From: Cynocephalus volans
Taxonomy: Eukaryota > Chordata > Mammalia > Dermoptera > Cynocephalidae
DNA length: 64,000 nt
Assembly (NCBI RefSeq): GCF_027409185.1
Contig: NC_084468.1
Location: forward strand, 48,547,001 to 48,611,000
Direction of reading: 5' to 3'
Each line of letters opens with the position of its first letter. The first letter of the stretch is position 1. Made by a program: the position numbers and the translations under genes. The notes under the pieces are model-generated. The model saw only the letters and a list, made by a program, of their open reading frames with translations, made no database searches and was not told the origin of the DNA. Positions 22,601 to 33,749 of this stretch are shown piece by piece.

Positions 22601-22756
22601 ATTTTAGAAATTACCACTCCGCCCACACAATGGCTGATCTTGAAGCATTTGAATGTGAGTCTTTTGAGAGAATCAATAATGTTCCTTACACTTTCCCAAG
22701 GTAAATGAACCTAAGGGAATGTGGCGGAAGAAAACTAGTCAGATATTTCAGGAATG
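19621..22756. other. unassigned sequence
   Basis: About 3 kb without a recognisable repeat. The part from 20,820 to 21,310 is very AT-rich, with an A-rich run near 21,270-21,302. Frames of 60-96 codons at 20,100-20,400 and 22,382-22,708 overlap on both strands and lack any domain or splice context, so I do not call exons. Confidence 0.4.
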
Positions 22757-22957
22757 GAGATCTCTGTTTTATTTATTTATTTATTTTAAATTTTAACTTT
22801 TCAATATACATTGTAGTTGATTTTCGTGTCCCTTTACCCATTCCTCTTTCCTCACTCCCTCCTCCCCCAACTACATCATATCTGTTCACTTGTGTCTTAA
22901 CAAGTTCAAGGAATTACTGTGATTGTTGTGTCTTCTTCCCCCGAGATCTCTGTTTTA
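22757..22957 (-). mobile_element. 5'-truncated L1 3' end with target duplication
   Basis: The body at 22772-22942 is the reverse complement of an L1 3'UTR: a T-rich tail, TTTTCAATATACATTGTAG, a C-rich tract, then TGTTGTGTCTTCTTCCCC. Perfect 15-bp duplications GAGATCTCTGTTTTA lie at 22757-22771 and 22943-22957. The C-rich part is more diverged than in the copy at 2441, so it comes from an older subfamily. Confidence 0.85.
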
Positions 22958-23084
22958 ACTGCATTCTTGAGAGATTCCTAGGCTATGGGAATGGGAACTT
23001 TATATTCCTGGATGCAGGTATAAAAAAGCACTAGAGTTTTTACCATCTCTGTGTCTATTAGGGAAATAGGAAGTAGTAAGAATC

Positions 23085-23235
23085 CCCAATTTTTTAATTG
23101 AAACATATTTGATTATACATATTTGTGAGATACAGAGTTGACTTTCTGCGTTTGTGTATGAGATATGATGATCAAATCAGGATAATTAGTATATTCATCA
23201 TTGCAAAATCTAATTATTCTTTGTGTCCATTAACC
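23085..23235 (-). repeat. ancient L1 3'-end fragment, antisense
   Basis: TTTTTTAATTGAAACATATT, then TGATGATCAAATCAGGATAA and TTAGTATATTCATCATTGC, follow the antisense 3' end of old mammalian L1s. Confidence 0.65.
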
Positions 23236-23239
23236 AACT

Positions 23240-23780
23240 TCAGAACTTTTTAATGGCAGGTGACAGAATGCACAACTCAAAAGAACTTAAAAGATATTTA
23301 TTAACTCATAAAAATGAAAAGTCTGGGAATAAGGTTTCTTTGGACAAAATAGGGCTCAAATGACTTTCAGCAAGACAAGTTTTTCTCTTCATTTCTTCGT
23401 ACAACCTTTTTGGCATTGGCTCTGTTCACAGACAGGCTCAGCTATGGCGGAGCATCTGCCTCGTGCTTTACCAGATTGAGCATGCCGTCGCTCAGGCTGA
23501 GCTTCTGAGGCTGGGGCTGCCTGGACATGACTGAGTTCAAATCATGTGCTCATAACTGTACACATCCCTGTCTTCAGAGGAAGGAGATGTTCTGTCTGAC
23601 CAAGCTGGGATTACACGCCACCCCAGAAACTGGAAGTGACATTAGCTCCACAGAAACCATGTGGTCTGTGAATGAAGGAAAGTTGAATCCCCATATGAAG
23701 ATGAGAGTGCTGTTAGCTAAGTGAGATAAATAGATTCTGGGCAATCAGAATATTGTGCCCCTATAGTACTTCCTTCTGAT
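23240..23780. repeat. possible ancient LTR-like repeat
   Basis: It contains ATTTATTAACTCATAAAAATG, GGCTCTGTTCACAGACAGGC and a downstream sequence resembling an old mammalian interspersed repeat in antisense. Weak call. Subfamily not named. Confidence 0.35.
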
Positions 23781-25235
23781 ATTTCACAAGACCAAGATAC
23801 CTGAATAATGAAGTTATATAATAAAGCTTCTACCAACTTTCTCCTCATTTGTAATTTTTTAAAAAAAATTTAGTATAGTATACTGCAGAGTTCAACTCTA
23901 TTAGATTTACTGATGACAATAAATAACACTATTAAACATTATATATATGATATGCTTGGAACAACTATTGGAAATGTATGTTTATAACTCTCTTTCCAAC
24001 TAACATGAAAAGACCAACAGGGATCATTTGAAACTTTTGAAATACTTTGAGTTACTAGACATGGTCTTACATTAAAATTGCTAACAAAATTTTGAGAAGT
24101 GCAGAAGGGACAACAACGCAGTGGTGGAAAGGGAGGGACATTAAAATAGAGGCTGAGGTTATATAATCCATTATGTATCAATTTTGTCTCATCTTAAGAA
24201 TTTTATTAAAAATGTATTTCATGTCTAAAGAATACTGTGGCATTATTTCTTAATGTGAGCCTATAGTCAAAAAAAGAAATTGTAGAGTCTGCTAACACTA
24301 TTTTTTAGACTTTACTACTTCAAATAAAAATCTGTCAGTGTTTCATTCCCCTGCTTTCTTTCTCAGCTTCTCCAAGTACCAGAGCAGGCTTCTATCTCCC
24401 CTGTGAATGAGATCTGTTTTGTAAACAACGGGCATAGCATTGTTGACAGTTCAGGCAGGTTTTGGAGATTCAGAAGGAAGAAGGAATAGAAAATCACTGA
24501 CAAAGTCTATATGGGTTCAAAAGTGTGTAATATATTTCATGGTGATGTTTTTGATTAAATGTTGCTCTTTATCTGGTCATCTTAAGTAGGATACACATAC
24601 ATACATGTGAACACATATATTGTACTTGATTGAGGGGCATTAACATTTGGATAATCAAGATATATATTTTCTTCACAGTGCTGCCAGGTAGAGTATTTGT
24701 ATAGATTCAAGCTAATTCAGCCAAAAGTTTTGTTTCCTCCCCCCCAAAGAATCACTGGGCAGTTGAACTGAACCAATCTAGTTACTTTGATGTCATCTAG
24801 GAACATCATTCCCTCTTCCATGAAATAATTTGAGTTTGACAATTCCACCATTCAAAGAGCTATGTCCTAGACTTACAAATTTTTGTCGGGGGTAATTGGA
24901 CCAAAATTGAAATTTTGTAAAAGTGATGGCAATAGATGCCAAGATGTCCACTGGTGTTGGTACTTTTAAATGCAAGAGACAAGGAAGATGAGAAAGCACT
25001 CTGGGAAATACTCAAATAGGTATTGCCAACAGCCAACTAGTTTTTAAAATGGGAAAATAAACACTACCTTCTACAATTAAGACTGCAGTTAATATAGCCT
25101 ACTGCTTGTTTCCTTTTCTTCAGTTGGCCCAGGAGAATCCACATGTCCATCTAAACCTATTTGTGGAACTAGCCTCAGAATCATTAACAAGCCTCTACTA
25201 AGGAGCAGTATATAAAACCCATACGCTAGCCTGAA
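23781..25235. other. unassigned AT-rich sequence
   Basis: Nothing recognised. The antisense frames of 68-80 codons have no protein-like features. Confidence 0.4.
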
Positions 25236-25729
25236 TACAGTCGTGCTGTATAACGACATTTCTGTTGATGATCAATGACCAACTGCATATATGACAGTGG
25301 TTCCATAAAATTATAATGGAGCCGAAAACTTCCTATTGTTTAGTGATGTCCTAGCAGTGGTAACATTGTAGAGCAGTGCATTACTCAAGTGTCTGCGGTG
25401 AGCTGGTATAAACAAAGCTACTGCACTGCCAGTCATATGGAAAGTATAGCACATACAGTTATGTATGGTACATAATACTTAATAATGATAATAGACGACT
25501 ATGATATACTGGTCTATGTATTTACTTTACTATGCTTTTTACCGTTATTTTATTAGCACCATGCTCAACCTAATTGTTATTTTGGAATATGGTCCTTCTG
25601 CTAAAAAAAAATAGTCTACAGTCAAACCGTGTTCCGTATTATGTAGGTGGCAGCCTCAGACATCTGTGTTTACTGCATCTCTTGATTGTGTCATTTCTTT
25701 TGTGCTTGCTTTAATTTTGTGTTTTTTAT

Positions 25730-25805
25730 CATGGCCCCTAAGCTTAGAAAATCCACTGCTAATGTTGCCAGTAAGAGACCTGGATGCAAAATTAAAAGTG
25801 ATCGA
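25730..25805 (+). pseudogene. N-terminal remnant of Tigger transposase
   Basis: The frame opens ATG-GCC-CCT-AAG and encodes MAPKLRKSTANVASKRPG, which resembles the start of Tigger transposases, before the CENP-B/pogo helix-turn-helix. It is lost after about 25 codons, where sequence homologous to a MaLR LTR begins. No DDE catalytic domain remains. Confidence 0.6.
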
Positions 25806-26054
25806 GTAATGGGAGTGGTTCTGATGACTTTACAAGGAGAGCAATTGAGATTAACTCTCTTTTGCTCAAGCCATTTGCCATGTGACACCCTGCATTGCTA
25901 TGAAGAGTCCCCACCCACCAACAAGGTCCTCATAAGACGTGTTCCCTGGACTTTGGACTTCCCAGCCTCTGAAACTGTAAGGAATGAATTTTGTTTCTTT
26001 ATAATTACCCAGTTTCAGATATTCTGTTATAAGCAACAGAAACAGACTAATACA
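25806..26054 (+). repeat. 5'-truncated MaLR LTR inside Tigger
   Basis: It has GCCATGTGACACCCTGCATTG, GGACTTTGGACTTCCCAGCC, CAGTTTCAGATATTCTGTTA and the end AGCAACAGAAACAGACTAATACA in pieces. It is the same subtype as the LTR at 43,373 and its 5' part is missing. Confidence 0.78.
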
Positions 26055-26279
26055 AGTGTGTGGTAGGCTATGCCATCTAGGTTTTTGTAAATGTGCTCTA
26101 TGATGGTTGTACAATGATTCATTTCTCAGAATGTAACCCATGACTGTATTAGAAAGTATTGGAAAGATTTCAAATTGTCAGAGGACTTAAAAGAATGTTG
26201 GAAAAATGGGAAATATATAAAAGCATAACTATTAATACTAAGTAATACTAGTTAAGTACCTAATTAATAGTATAAATTT

Positions 26280-26585
26280 AGGGTCAACAAACGTTTTCTA
26301 AAAGGGCCAGCTAGTAAATATTTTAGGCTTTGTGGGCCCTATTCAATTCTGTTGTTGTGCAAAAGCAGCTACATAAATACAGAGTGTAGCATTGTTCCAA
26401 TAAAACTTTATTTGTGGACATTGGAATTTGAAATTCACTTAATGTTCGTGTGTCATGATATATTATTCTCCATTTGATTATTTTTCAACAATTTAAAAAT
26501 GTAAAACCCATTCTTAGCTTGCAGACTACACGAAAACAGCAGAGGGTCATATCTGGCCTATGGGCCATGGTTTGCCGGTCCACGG
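26280..26585 (+). repeat. non-autonomous hAT (Charlie-like) DNA transposon
   Basis: It starts AGGGTCAACAAACGTTTTCT and ends near GGTTTGCCGGTCCAC, an imperfect terminal inverted pair. Between are AAAGGGCCAGCTAGTAAATA and CCAATAAAACTTTATTTGTGG, hallmarks of a common old hAT MITE of placental mammals. Confidence 0.75.
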
Positions 26586-26879
26586 TAGAGATATTAAATG
26601 TTTTATCTTGGGGTAGGAGTATGTCACATTAGTTGTTGATGTTTCTCCTCTTAGAGGGAAGTCAAATATACAAAGCAGTCCACTTGATTTTACGATAACT
26701 AGGTTCAGTCTCCAATTTTTTGCAATTAACTAATTGGTTATTTAATTATTTCCAATGGAAACTTGCCTGGTTAGGGCTGAAGCTCAGGTGTATTTGTGTG
26801 TGTCATTGGTCGATAGTTTAGTTTGGCTCTGCATAAGGGCTGTGTATAAGACAGCAGTGAGAGAAAAAATTGAAAGGGT

Positions 26880-27045
26880 GAATGGGAACCAGAGACTTGA
26901 ATGCTGGGCTGAGTGGCCCATCCTTAAAAAAAGAGGTGACCTGTAGGTTTTTGAGCAGGAGAATAATCTGATCAGAGTTGTACTTTAGAAGGTTTAGAGT
27001 TTAGACCGGAAAGATGAATGAAAGCAGGGTAAGAGAAGTGACATT
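26880..27045 (-). repeat. L2 LINE 3'-end fragment, antisense
   Basis: GGTTTTTGAGCAGGAGAATAA, followed by CTGATCAGAGTTGTACTTTAG, parallels the antisense L2 stretch '...agcaggggagtgacatgatcagattt...'. Confidence 0.5.
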
Positions 27046-29568
27046 ACTGAACTTCGCTTATATGTCAGATGCCTTTTAGAGATTGGTTAAGTCATTTCTC
27101 CATTTAGTAAAATGAGAGGAAGGCCAGTTTGCAAAGTATTGCAGGAACAAAAAGAGAAGGGAAAAGTGCTAGAAAAATTCTACACTCTTTTGCTTCAGAT
27201 TGAATGTGGAAAATAAAGGAGAGGAGGAATCAAAGATAGCAAAGTTTCCAAGCCCAGGCGAGTGCACGAGTGGTAAGAGGGAGTCAGGAGGAATCAGTTA
27301 TTAGAAGGAAGCTTGGATTGAGAAACATGCACACAGCCAAGCAAATTAGCACAGGCTGACAGACTCACATCCCAAAAGGCGGAGCTGAACATTCATGAGT
27401 CTCTTAGTAAATACTCTCTAAAGATTGTTCTAAAAGACTGATACTGCATGGCTTAAACTCATGACCCTTTGCTTGTATTGTGCTTTGCCATTTCATTGAC
27501 AGTAGTGGGAATGGGAGAGATTTGTTACATGTTGTGGGTCAGTAAAAATGTTTGAATCGTTAAAAAATTTTAAGAAGTTATAGAAAATGTATATATATAC
27601 ACACATGCACACACACAGAAATTGTCATACTGAATTTAGTAGTTCCAGAAATTGGATGCATTACAAGTGGTAATTGTTTTAGTTCAGATTTAAATCAAAA
27701 TCCAAATGTTTAGCACGTGTTGAACATGTTCTGCTTTTTATTCCCCTAATATTTGGTTTTTGAATAGTAAAATGAAGTTAGGTATTTGATCCATAGAAGC
27801 CTCATTGTTTTAGTTTGTTGACTTATAGTGCCTTTTCTTATTCAGAATAAAAATTTTTCAAAAAAACAAGTTCTGACTGATCCGTGCCATTCCCCTTAAG
27901 TTCCTTGTCTGATTAAATAGAGGCTCTCACTGATCTACCATCTTTCTTCTCTGAGTGGCTCAATTATTCTGTCAGCTTTGATTACTAATATGCCAACATG
28001 TTCACATTTTCTAATTTAGAGAATTAATAACAATTTCTTATGGTGCCCATCTTCAGTGATTTGTTTTATTGGTGTCCATAGATGGAAGACTGGCTTTATA
28101 TCACAGTTCCTGATATTTCGATATTTTGAAAGTGCTGAAGAACTCACGCTGCTCTCCTGAGGAGGCAGAGTTCATGCAGAGTGAAGGAGGCTCACCCCTG
28201 GCTCTGGTTAGCTGTGTGAAACTGAGAGGCTAGTTTGCACCTCTCTTCCTTTCTTTCCTTTTCCCACCCTTCATCCTTCCTTCTTTATTTTCTTTCTGCC
28301 TTTTTCTTTCCACTAAAGTGCTCATTTCAGTCAGGGTTAGATGAGGAAAACAGAAGCCATTTAAATCTTCCAAGTAGGAAAGTTTTAATAAAGGAAAGTA
28401 GAGGCTTCTGCAATTGTCAGATGGGCAGAGGAAACAAAAGTCAGGGAAACTACTGCTCCTGGTGTCTATACCAAAGTACAAGATTCTCAAGCATTTGCCT
28501 GGAATCCCCACCTCCTGAAGTGCCACCTCCTGAAGCTTCCTCTGTAGCTGCCAGAATAATGGCTCCTTTTTCTGAGTTTCCCAAGACATGCAAGTGTCTC
28601 TCACTGGCAGATTCAAGCCCAGAACAACATGAGGAAAAGAATTCTGGAAAATATAGTCCCAGGTTCCTCCCCAATGCAAAAGATAATATAAATGGTATGG
28701 CAATGACATTGAGTTGACAACACTCTGACACATTTGCTGAGCCTCTATCAAGCCAAAGATGAGTGTGGTGATTTCTATCCTCAAGATGCTGACAGTCTGG
28801 TTAAGTTGATCATATATTAGTTTTCTAAGATAGCAAATTTTACTGAGCAACTATGCCAGGACAAATCTTCACCATAGAGCCCTGCTTCAAAATGAATTAT
28901 TAATGTATAGGGTTGGTTATATCATAGCTCATATCAAGTCCCCAGTTCTTAACAGTTACTTATAGTGAAAGATGGACATATAGCAATTACTAGAAATATA
29001 AAAACTGTTCCCCAACATAAGTAGCATAATGTTACTAAATTTTAAAGGTGCTTTTAAAATTATTAGTATTACTTTATTTTCAGATAATGATTTGGGGATA
29101 AATTATTCTTGCATTACAATATCCCCTTTGAATGGGTAAAACCTACTATTTTATAAATAGGGTAAAAAATAAGTATAACTTCATAAAACTTCAGAGCAGC
29201 TCTGTTCATTTCAGCACAGTATATCCTTACATTACAAAGAAGCTTCCAAAAGGGAGTCAGTGCCTAGAGATTACTGAAAATTCAGTGAAATTGATAAGCT
29301 TCACAGTCATGTCAAGTATGTTACCTTGCCGTAGGGGTATATGATATGCTGAGAGACAGACATCAATTGCAATGAGAAATTAGCTGTGTAAATTTAAGCT
29401 AGTCATTCATTAAATTATGTATTGTTTCTTCCAGATTTAGTTTTCTTGGCAAGGCTCCACTGAATCTTAGGGGAGAGTGAATTCAGTAGTGGAAAGTTAT
29501 ATTTGTATTTAAATGATGTGCTTGTGGCAATAATGAATGATCACACGTCTACACAACTTCCCTCAGTG
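27046..29568. other. unassigned sequence
   Basis: No secure feature. Open frames of 160 codons (plus, 28,235) and 206 codons (minus, 28,850) overlap between 28,230 and 28,850. Neither shows a domain, and the plus strand begins in a pyrimidine-rich tract. The block 28,311-28,700 has the look of an old LTR-type repeat (GGAAAATATAGTCCCAGG near its end) but I cannot name it. Confidence 0.4.
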
Positions 29569-29981
29569 GCTCCTGCCTTAGCTTGGCCTGCTATAACAAA
29601 ATACCATAGACTGATAGCTTAAACAACAGAAATTTGTTTTCTCACAGCTCTAGAGTCTGGAAAGTCCAAGGTCAAGGTCCTAGTAGGGTATAGTCTCTGG
29701 TGAGGGCTCTCTTCCTGGCTTGCAGATGGCTGATTTCTTGCTGTTTCTCCACATGGTAGGGAAGCAGAGAGACAGAAACAGAAAGAGAGAGAGAGAAAGA
29801 TCTTCCTTTTCTTATAAGGCCACAGACCTATCAGATTAGGGCCCCACCCTTATGACTTCAATTAACCTTAATTACCTTCTGATGACCCTATCACCAGACA
29901 CAGTCACATTTGGGGTCAGGGCTTCAACATATGAATTTGGGGGACGTGGGGGTGGAGCATAATTTAGTCCATAACAGCTCC
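29569..29981 (-). repeat. solo MLT1-type LTR, antisense, with GCTCC target duplication
   Basis: The LTR at 29574-29976 runs TGCCTTAGCTTGGCCTGC ... AATTTAGTCCATAACA. A perfect 5-bp duplication GCTCC sits at 29569-29573 and 29977-29981. The reversed TATA/poly(A) region (CTTTTCTTATAAGGCC) and CAACATATGAATTTGG confirm the class. Confidence 0.9.
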
Positions 29982-30059
29982 ATTGCCCACATGCAGAATA
30001 AAATCTTAGGTCCACATCATGGCACAAATCTGGCCTCTCCAGAACTCAGGATTTCCTCA

Positions 30060-30425
30060 CATTGGCCCTTTTTCCTAGTTCTTTCTTAATTTTGTCTTGC
30101 TATCTCACACCTGGGTGTTTTTGTAAATGCTATTTCTCATCATCCCCTTGTCCTCTCCTTCATCTACCATGGCATCCCAAGCTATTTGCTTTTCAATACT
30201 CTGAGCCCTGCCAAGTGCTGTGTCCTCTGTGTTCCTATGAGAACCAGTGCTTACCTCTATTTTTCCACTTAAACTTTTATTTTAATATTTGATTGCATAT
30301 AGGATTTTGCACAGGAATAAAAGCTCCTCAAAGGCATAGTGTTCTTATGCAACTGAGCATCCTTAGAGCCAGCCAGAATTCCCAGTACTTAGTAAATGCT
30401 CATTAACTGATAAATGAATGAGCAG
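30060..30425 (+). repeat. L2 LINE 3' end
   Basis: It ends with the L2 signature: AAGCTCCTCAAAGGCATAG, CCCAGTACTTAGTAAATGC and a (TGAA)n-like tail. Upstream CACCTGGGTGTTTTTGTAAATGC fits the same element. The 76-codon frame is not a gene. Confidence 0.65.
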
Positions 30426-31699
30426 AACTCGGGAGCAGAAAGTTTCTAATCACAATGATAAAATGCATAAAATAGAACTAATCTTACATTTATCCCCATT
30501 TAAATACTTTATAACTATAACGATATTATAACACTCATAATAATTATCAAAAAAGGATAGGAATTATAGATCTTTCATAATGTTTTGCCCCATGCCAAGT
30601 ATTCTGCTGGGGTACACTATGTAATCAGCAATGCTTATAATAATGAACTCAGCTGGCCAGTATATATATTTTTTCCTTTTGATTAATTCAGTCTCCCTAG
30701 TTTACCTTGCAAACCCAGCTGCTGGGAGAAGCTCTGCTGGTTACGGGGTTAAAGAGGAAATGGTCATAATTTTTATTTAGTGTTTTCCATATAAATGCAC
30801 CTCATTATATATGATCTATTTTATGACCATTTAGTTCTCCTTAGCAGTCCTGTTTTTATTCTGTTATGCTTGCTGTCTAAACTCTCAACTTTATGACTCC
30901 ATTACCCCAGCTCTCTGTGCCTGCTGTCTCACTCCCACTGCTGAGGTGGATAGTGTAGCTTTGCTGTTGCCAGGCCAGCATTTGTAATAAATTCTTCACA
31001 TACAGACAGGCAGCAGTGCAGGGCACAGCGGCTGGGTGCCATGCTTTCATATCACATCACTAGACACTCGGATGCTTGTGAGAGAAATTACCAGTGAGGC
31101 TTCCTCAGGCACAATAGCATTAATGAAGTTAGGAAATGACTCCCACAGATGTTTGACACTCAATCAATTCTACTTAATTTAATTACACTCTTGAATGAAA
31201 GACAAAAGAGAATGCTCTTGTAGTCCAAGCCCTGCTTTTTATTTTCTCATATGATTTTTTCCCCTTTCTGACTTAATCCTTGCTAAGAAATGTCAATGTA
31301 ATTAACTTGTTATAATTATTTAAAAGTGGACTTTGTTATAATACCTTGTATCATTTTGCACTTCTCTTCCCCTACCAAACTGTAAGTCCATGAGAGCACT
31401 ACTAGTAGTGTGGTAGAGTGGAGAGAAATCATCCTCTTATAACCTTGACAGCTCATCCGCTTCTTATATCTCTGTAATTAAGAACACTGATGACACTGGC
31501 CCTTACAGCTTTATGTCTTGAGATTTCGTTCAAAAGCTTGTTCTTGAAATTAATTAGATTCTGGGAAATTTTCTTACTACCAGTCTCAGAATGGTAGGAT
31601 AAGCTTATTAAGTACACTATTCCTGGCACTGAAGAAGTGGGCACATAAGTACATGACCACAGAACTGTGTGGCATGGCTTGGAGAGAGGCATGCACAGG
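30426..31699. other. unassigned sequence, possible conserved non-coding block
   Basis: It is repeat-free to my eye. The part near 31,080-31,220 combines balanced composition with TAATTTAATTA-type words. I could not identify an exon. Confidence 0.4.
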
Positions 31700-32160
31700 A
31701 GGCAAGGGGAGTGACCACGCGGAACTAACTATGGTGTCCTGACAGGTGGTTGTGGAGGTAGAGCTGGAGGATTCTAAAGAGTCTGGAATATATTGAAGTA
31801 AAAGGGAATCACTGAAGGACTTTGTTGTTCCTCATGGATAATGCGATCAATTTGAATTTTAGAAAGAGTCGATCTAGTTTTAGTGTGGGTGATGTCAAGA
31901 GTCCCTCACAGGTGGATACAGCTGCCTTGCACCAACATCGTAAACACAGGAAGAGAGGCAGGATTGGGAGGGAAGATTATAGTTTCCATGTTGAACTTCC
32001 CATGGGACATCCAGGTAAATATGTTGGTCTGCAGCTCAAGAGGAAGATCTGAGCTGGAGATATTGTTTCAAAGTCATCAGTGGAGAGGTGGAGGTTAATG
32101 AGCTCTGTTACCGAGAATGTGTGTAGTGGGAAGAGGGCTGAAGTAAAGATCAAACACTGG
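31700..32160 (-). repeat. L2 LINE 3'-end fragment, antisense
   Basis: The order is degraded antisense L2: AACTATGGTGTCCTGACAGG, AAGTAAAAGGGAATCACTG, GGACTTTGTTGTTCCTCATG, AATTTTAGAAAGAGTCGATC. The two overlapping 71- and 76-codon frames are chance. Confidence 0.4.
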
Positions 32161-32199
32161 GAGCTATAACAGTGAATGGTCCTGATCCCTTGGGAGGAG

Positions 32200-32905
32200 A
32201 CAGACCATGCAGGTCACCCCTCCATGCCTTGACTCTGGTAACGAACAAGTCCTGTTGGATTCCCCTTCACCATCAGCCAACAAGTGAGAGGCTGACTTAG
32301 TCAGGGGAACCCCTGACCCCTGTGGGTCTGAGTGCTCCCTGCTGTGGGATCACCAGTCACACTCACCATATAGAACTTAAAGGAAAGCCTTTTTGTTTTG
32401 GAAGATGTCAACCAGAGACAGAGGGAGAAGTCCCAACTGCCTCCCTGATCGACTGAGGGCTGGGGTTTATACAGGTAAATGTATAGGGAGACAGGATATA
32501 GATAGAGTCTTCAAGCACGAAGCACAGCTGCTTCCTGATATTATCTATGGCACCAAGGTCTCGTCTGGTTTCTGTTCCGTGATGCTATCTTCGAGAGATG
32601 TATGGGGGAGACAGGATGTGACGGGCAGCTGCTTGCGATACAATCCTAGTTAATTATTAAGGGTTAGCTACAAAGGGACAACAAAATTAGTTCTATAATG
32701 TATACTTGGATGTGCGGGTTTTTCTACGTTTACAACTCTTTGCCCTTAGGGAAGTAGCAGGATAAGGTAGAAAGAAGGCTGGATTGGCTTCAAAACACTG
32801 GGATCTTGTTCTTGTTCAACTGAGAGCTTCTCTGTGGGGCCTAGGGGAAGGAACCCCATTCCACTCCATGTCTTGGTTGTCCTATCTCTGGAGGTGAGGG
32901 GCCAC
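32200..32905 (-). repeat. putative class I ERV LTR, minus strand
   Basis: Read on the minus strand, this ~0.7-kb block has promoter-like CCTGTATAAACCCCAG (TATA box at about 32,474-32,461). Roughly 75 bases downstream is an AACAAAAAGGCTTTCC polyadenylation-like region (32,400-32,381). A U5-like stretch GGTGAGTGTGACTGGTGATC then follows. Spacing and motifs resemble gammaretrovirus-type LTRs. It retains several CpGs in an otherwise CpG-poor area, so it may be fairly young. I could not fix the TG/CA ends or a 4-6-bp duplication, and no internal viral sequence adjoins it. The 86-codon plus-strand frame inside is not coding. Confidence 0.5.
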
Positions 32906-33449
32906 AGCAGGTTTCTCTTTGGACCTTCTCACCTCTACTGTTGTGTATGACAGAGTCCCAGTGACCATGGCATTAAGATGAAAGGTAAAGACTGAAATGG
33001 AAAGGAACACAGTGAATGCTCTGTATTAAATCAGAATTAGCTCATCTCTGCATAGAATGGTTCATATGGACCAATGTTCTCACCTTTAACTCAGAGTTTC
33101 TGACATTTTATAAGGAGGATAGATTTGTAATCTGCTCATCACCCTTCCCCTCTATCTCCTGGATGCTCTTGATGGCCCAGACCATTGTCTTCCTCAGCTT
33201 TAGCTTATTGCAGATGTTTGTCAAATTGCATTAGAATTTCTTTATCTGTTTCTTTGGAGTTTCTTTTTAATGTTTCCAATATTCCCTAACCTCAAATACT
33301 ATAAGCTCCCATGATGTTTGGATATAACCCTTTTGCTGGTTCCACCTTCCAATATTCTCTGGGGAAATGTAAAAAGAAGAGAGCTGGAGGGCGTGTATTT
33401 GTATAGACTGAGTGAACCTTGCAGACGCTGCCTCTGAGACCTACAGACA

Positions 33450-33600
33450 GCCAGACAGACCAGAATAAAATCTGGCTCAGTCATTTGCAAGCTTTCTGGT
33501 CTTTGGCAAGTCACTCAACTGAACTTAATTTCCTTTTCCAGTAATGCAATGATAATAATATCTTTGTTACAGCACTTTTAGTTAAACATTTATTGGATAC
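33450..33600 (+). repeat. MIR SINE fragment
   Basis: TTTCTGGTCTTTGGCAAGTCA, then ACTTAATTTCCTTTTCCAGT and AATGATAATAATATCTTTG, match the MIR core and 3' end. Confidence 0.6.
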
Positions 33601-33707
33601 CTATTATGTGTCAGACACTGTAATGGAAGGTGGATTTGAGTACCTGTCTCTTTAAGTCTCCTGGGGAAATCTAAATGCCTTCTCTGTCAAGCAGGTGCAA
33701 AGCAGGT

Positions 33708-33749
33708 GAAAAGCGCTACTAAAGAGTAGACTAAAGAGTAGCGCTTTTC
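33708..33749. repeat. perfect 13-bp inverted repeat with internal tandem duplication
   Basis: GAAAAGCGCTACT (33708-33720) and its exact complement AGTAGCGCTTTTC (33737-33749) enclose a 16-nt loop. The 12-mer ACTAAAGAGTAG is also tandemly doubled at 33718-33741. It could arise by a replication template switch. There is no T-run to suggest a Pol III unit. Confidence 0.85.

Larger units (their letters stand above)
25238..26146 (+). mobile_element. Tigger-like (pogo/Tc1-mariner) DNA transposon, internally deleted
   Basis: The left end begins CAGTCGTGCTGTATAACGAC and the right end finishes ...CCCATGACTG. Both are flanked by TA (25236-25237 and 26147-26148), as expected for this superfamily. The first ~490 bp and last ~90 bp match the Tigger-type terminal regions I remember, and most of the transposase gene is missing. 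A MaLR LTR fragment occupies 25,806-26,054 within it. Long dead. Confidence 0.78.

Noticed and set aside
22382..22708. Possible exon with overlapping 61- and 94-codon frames
   Set aside because: No splice-site and frame combination is convincing and the encoded sequence suggests no family. Left unassigned.
28230..28850. 206-codon minus-strand and 160-codon plus-strand frames
   Set aside because: They overlap each other, start or end in simple pyrimidine-rich sequence, show no domain or signal, and lie in what looks like an old repeat. A search for homologues would be decisive.
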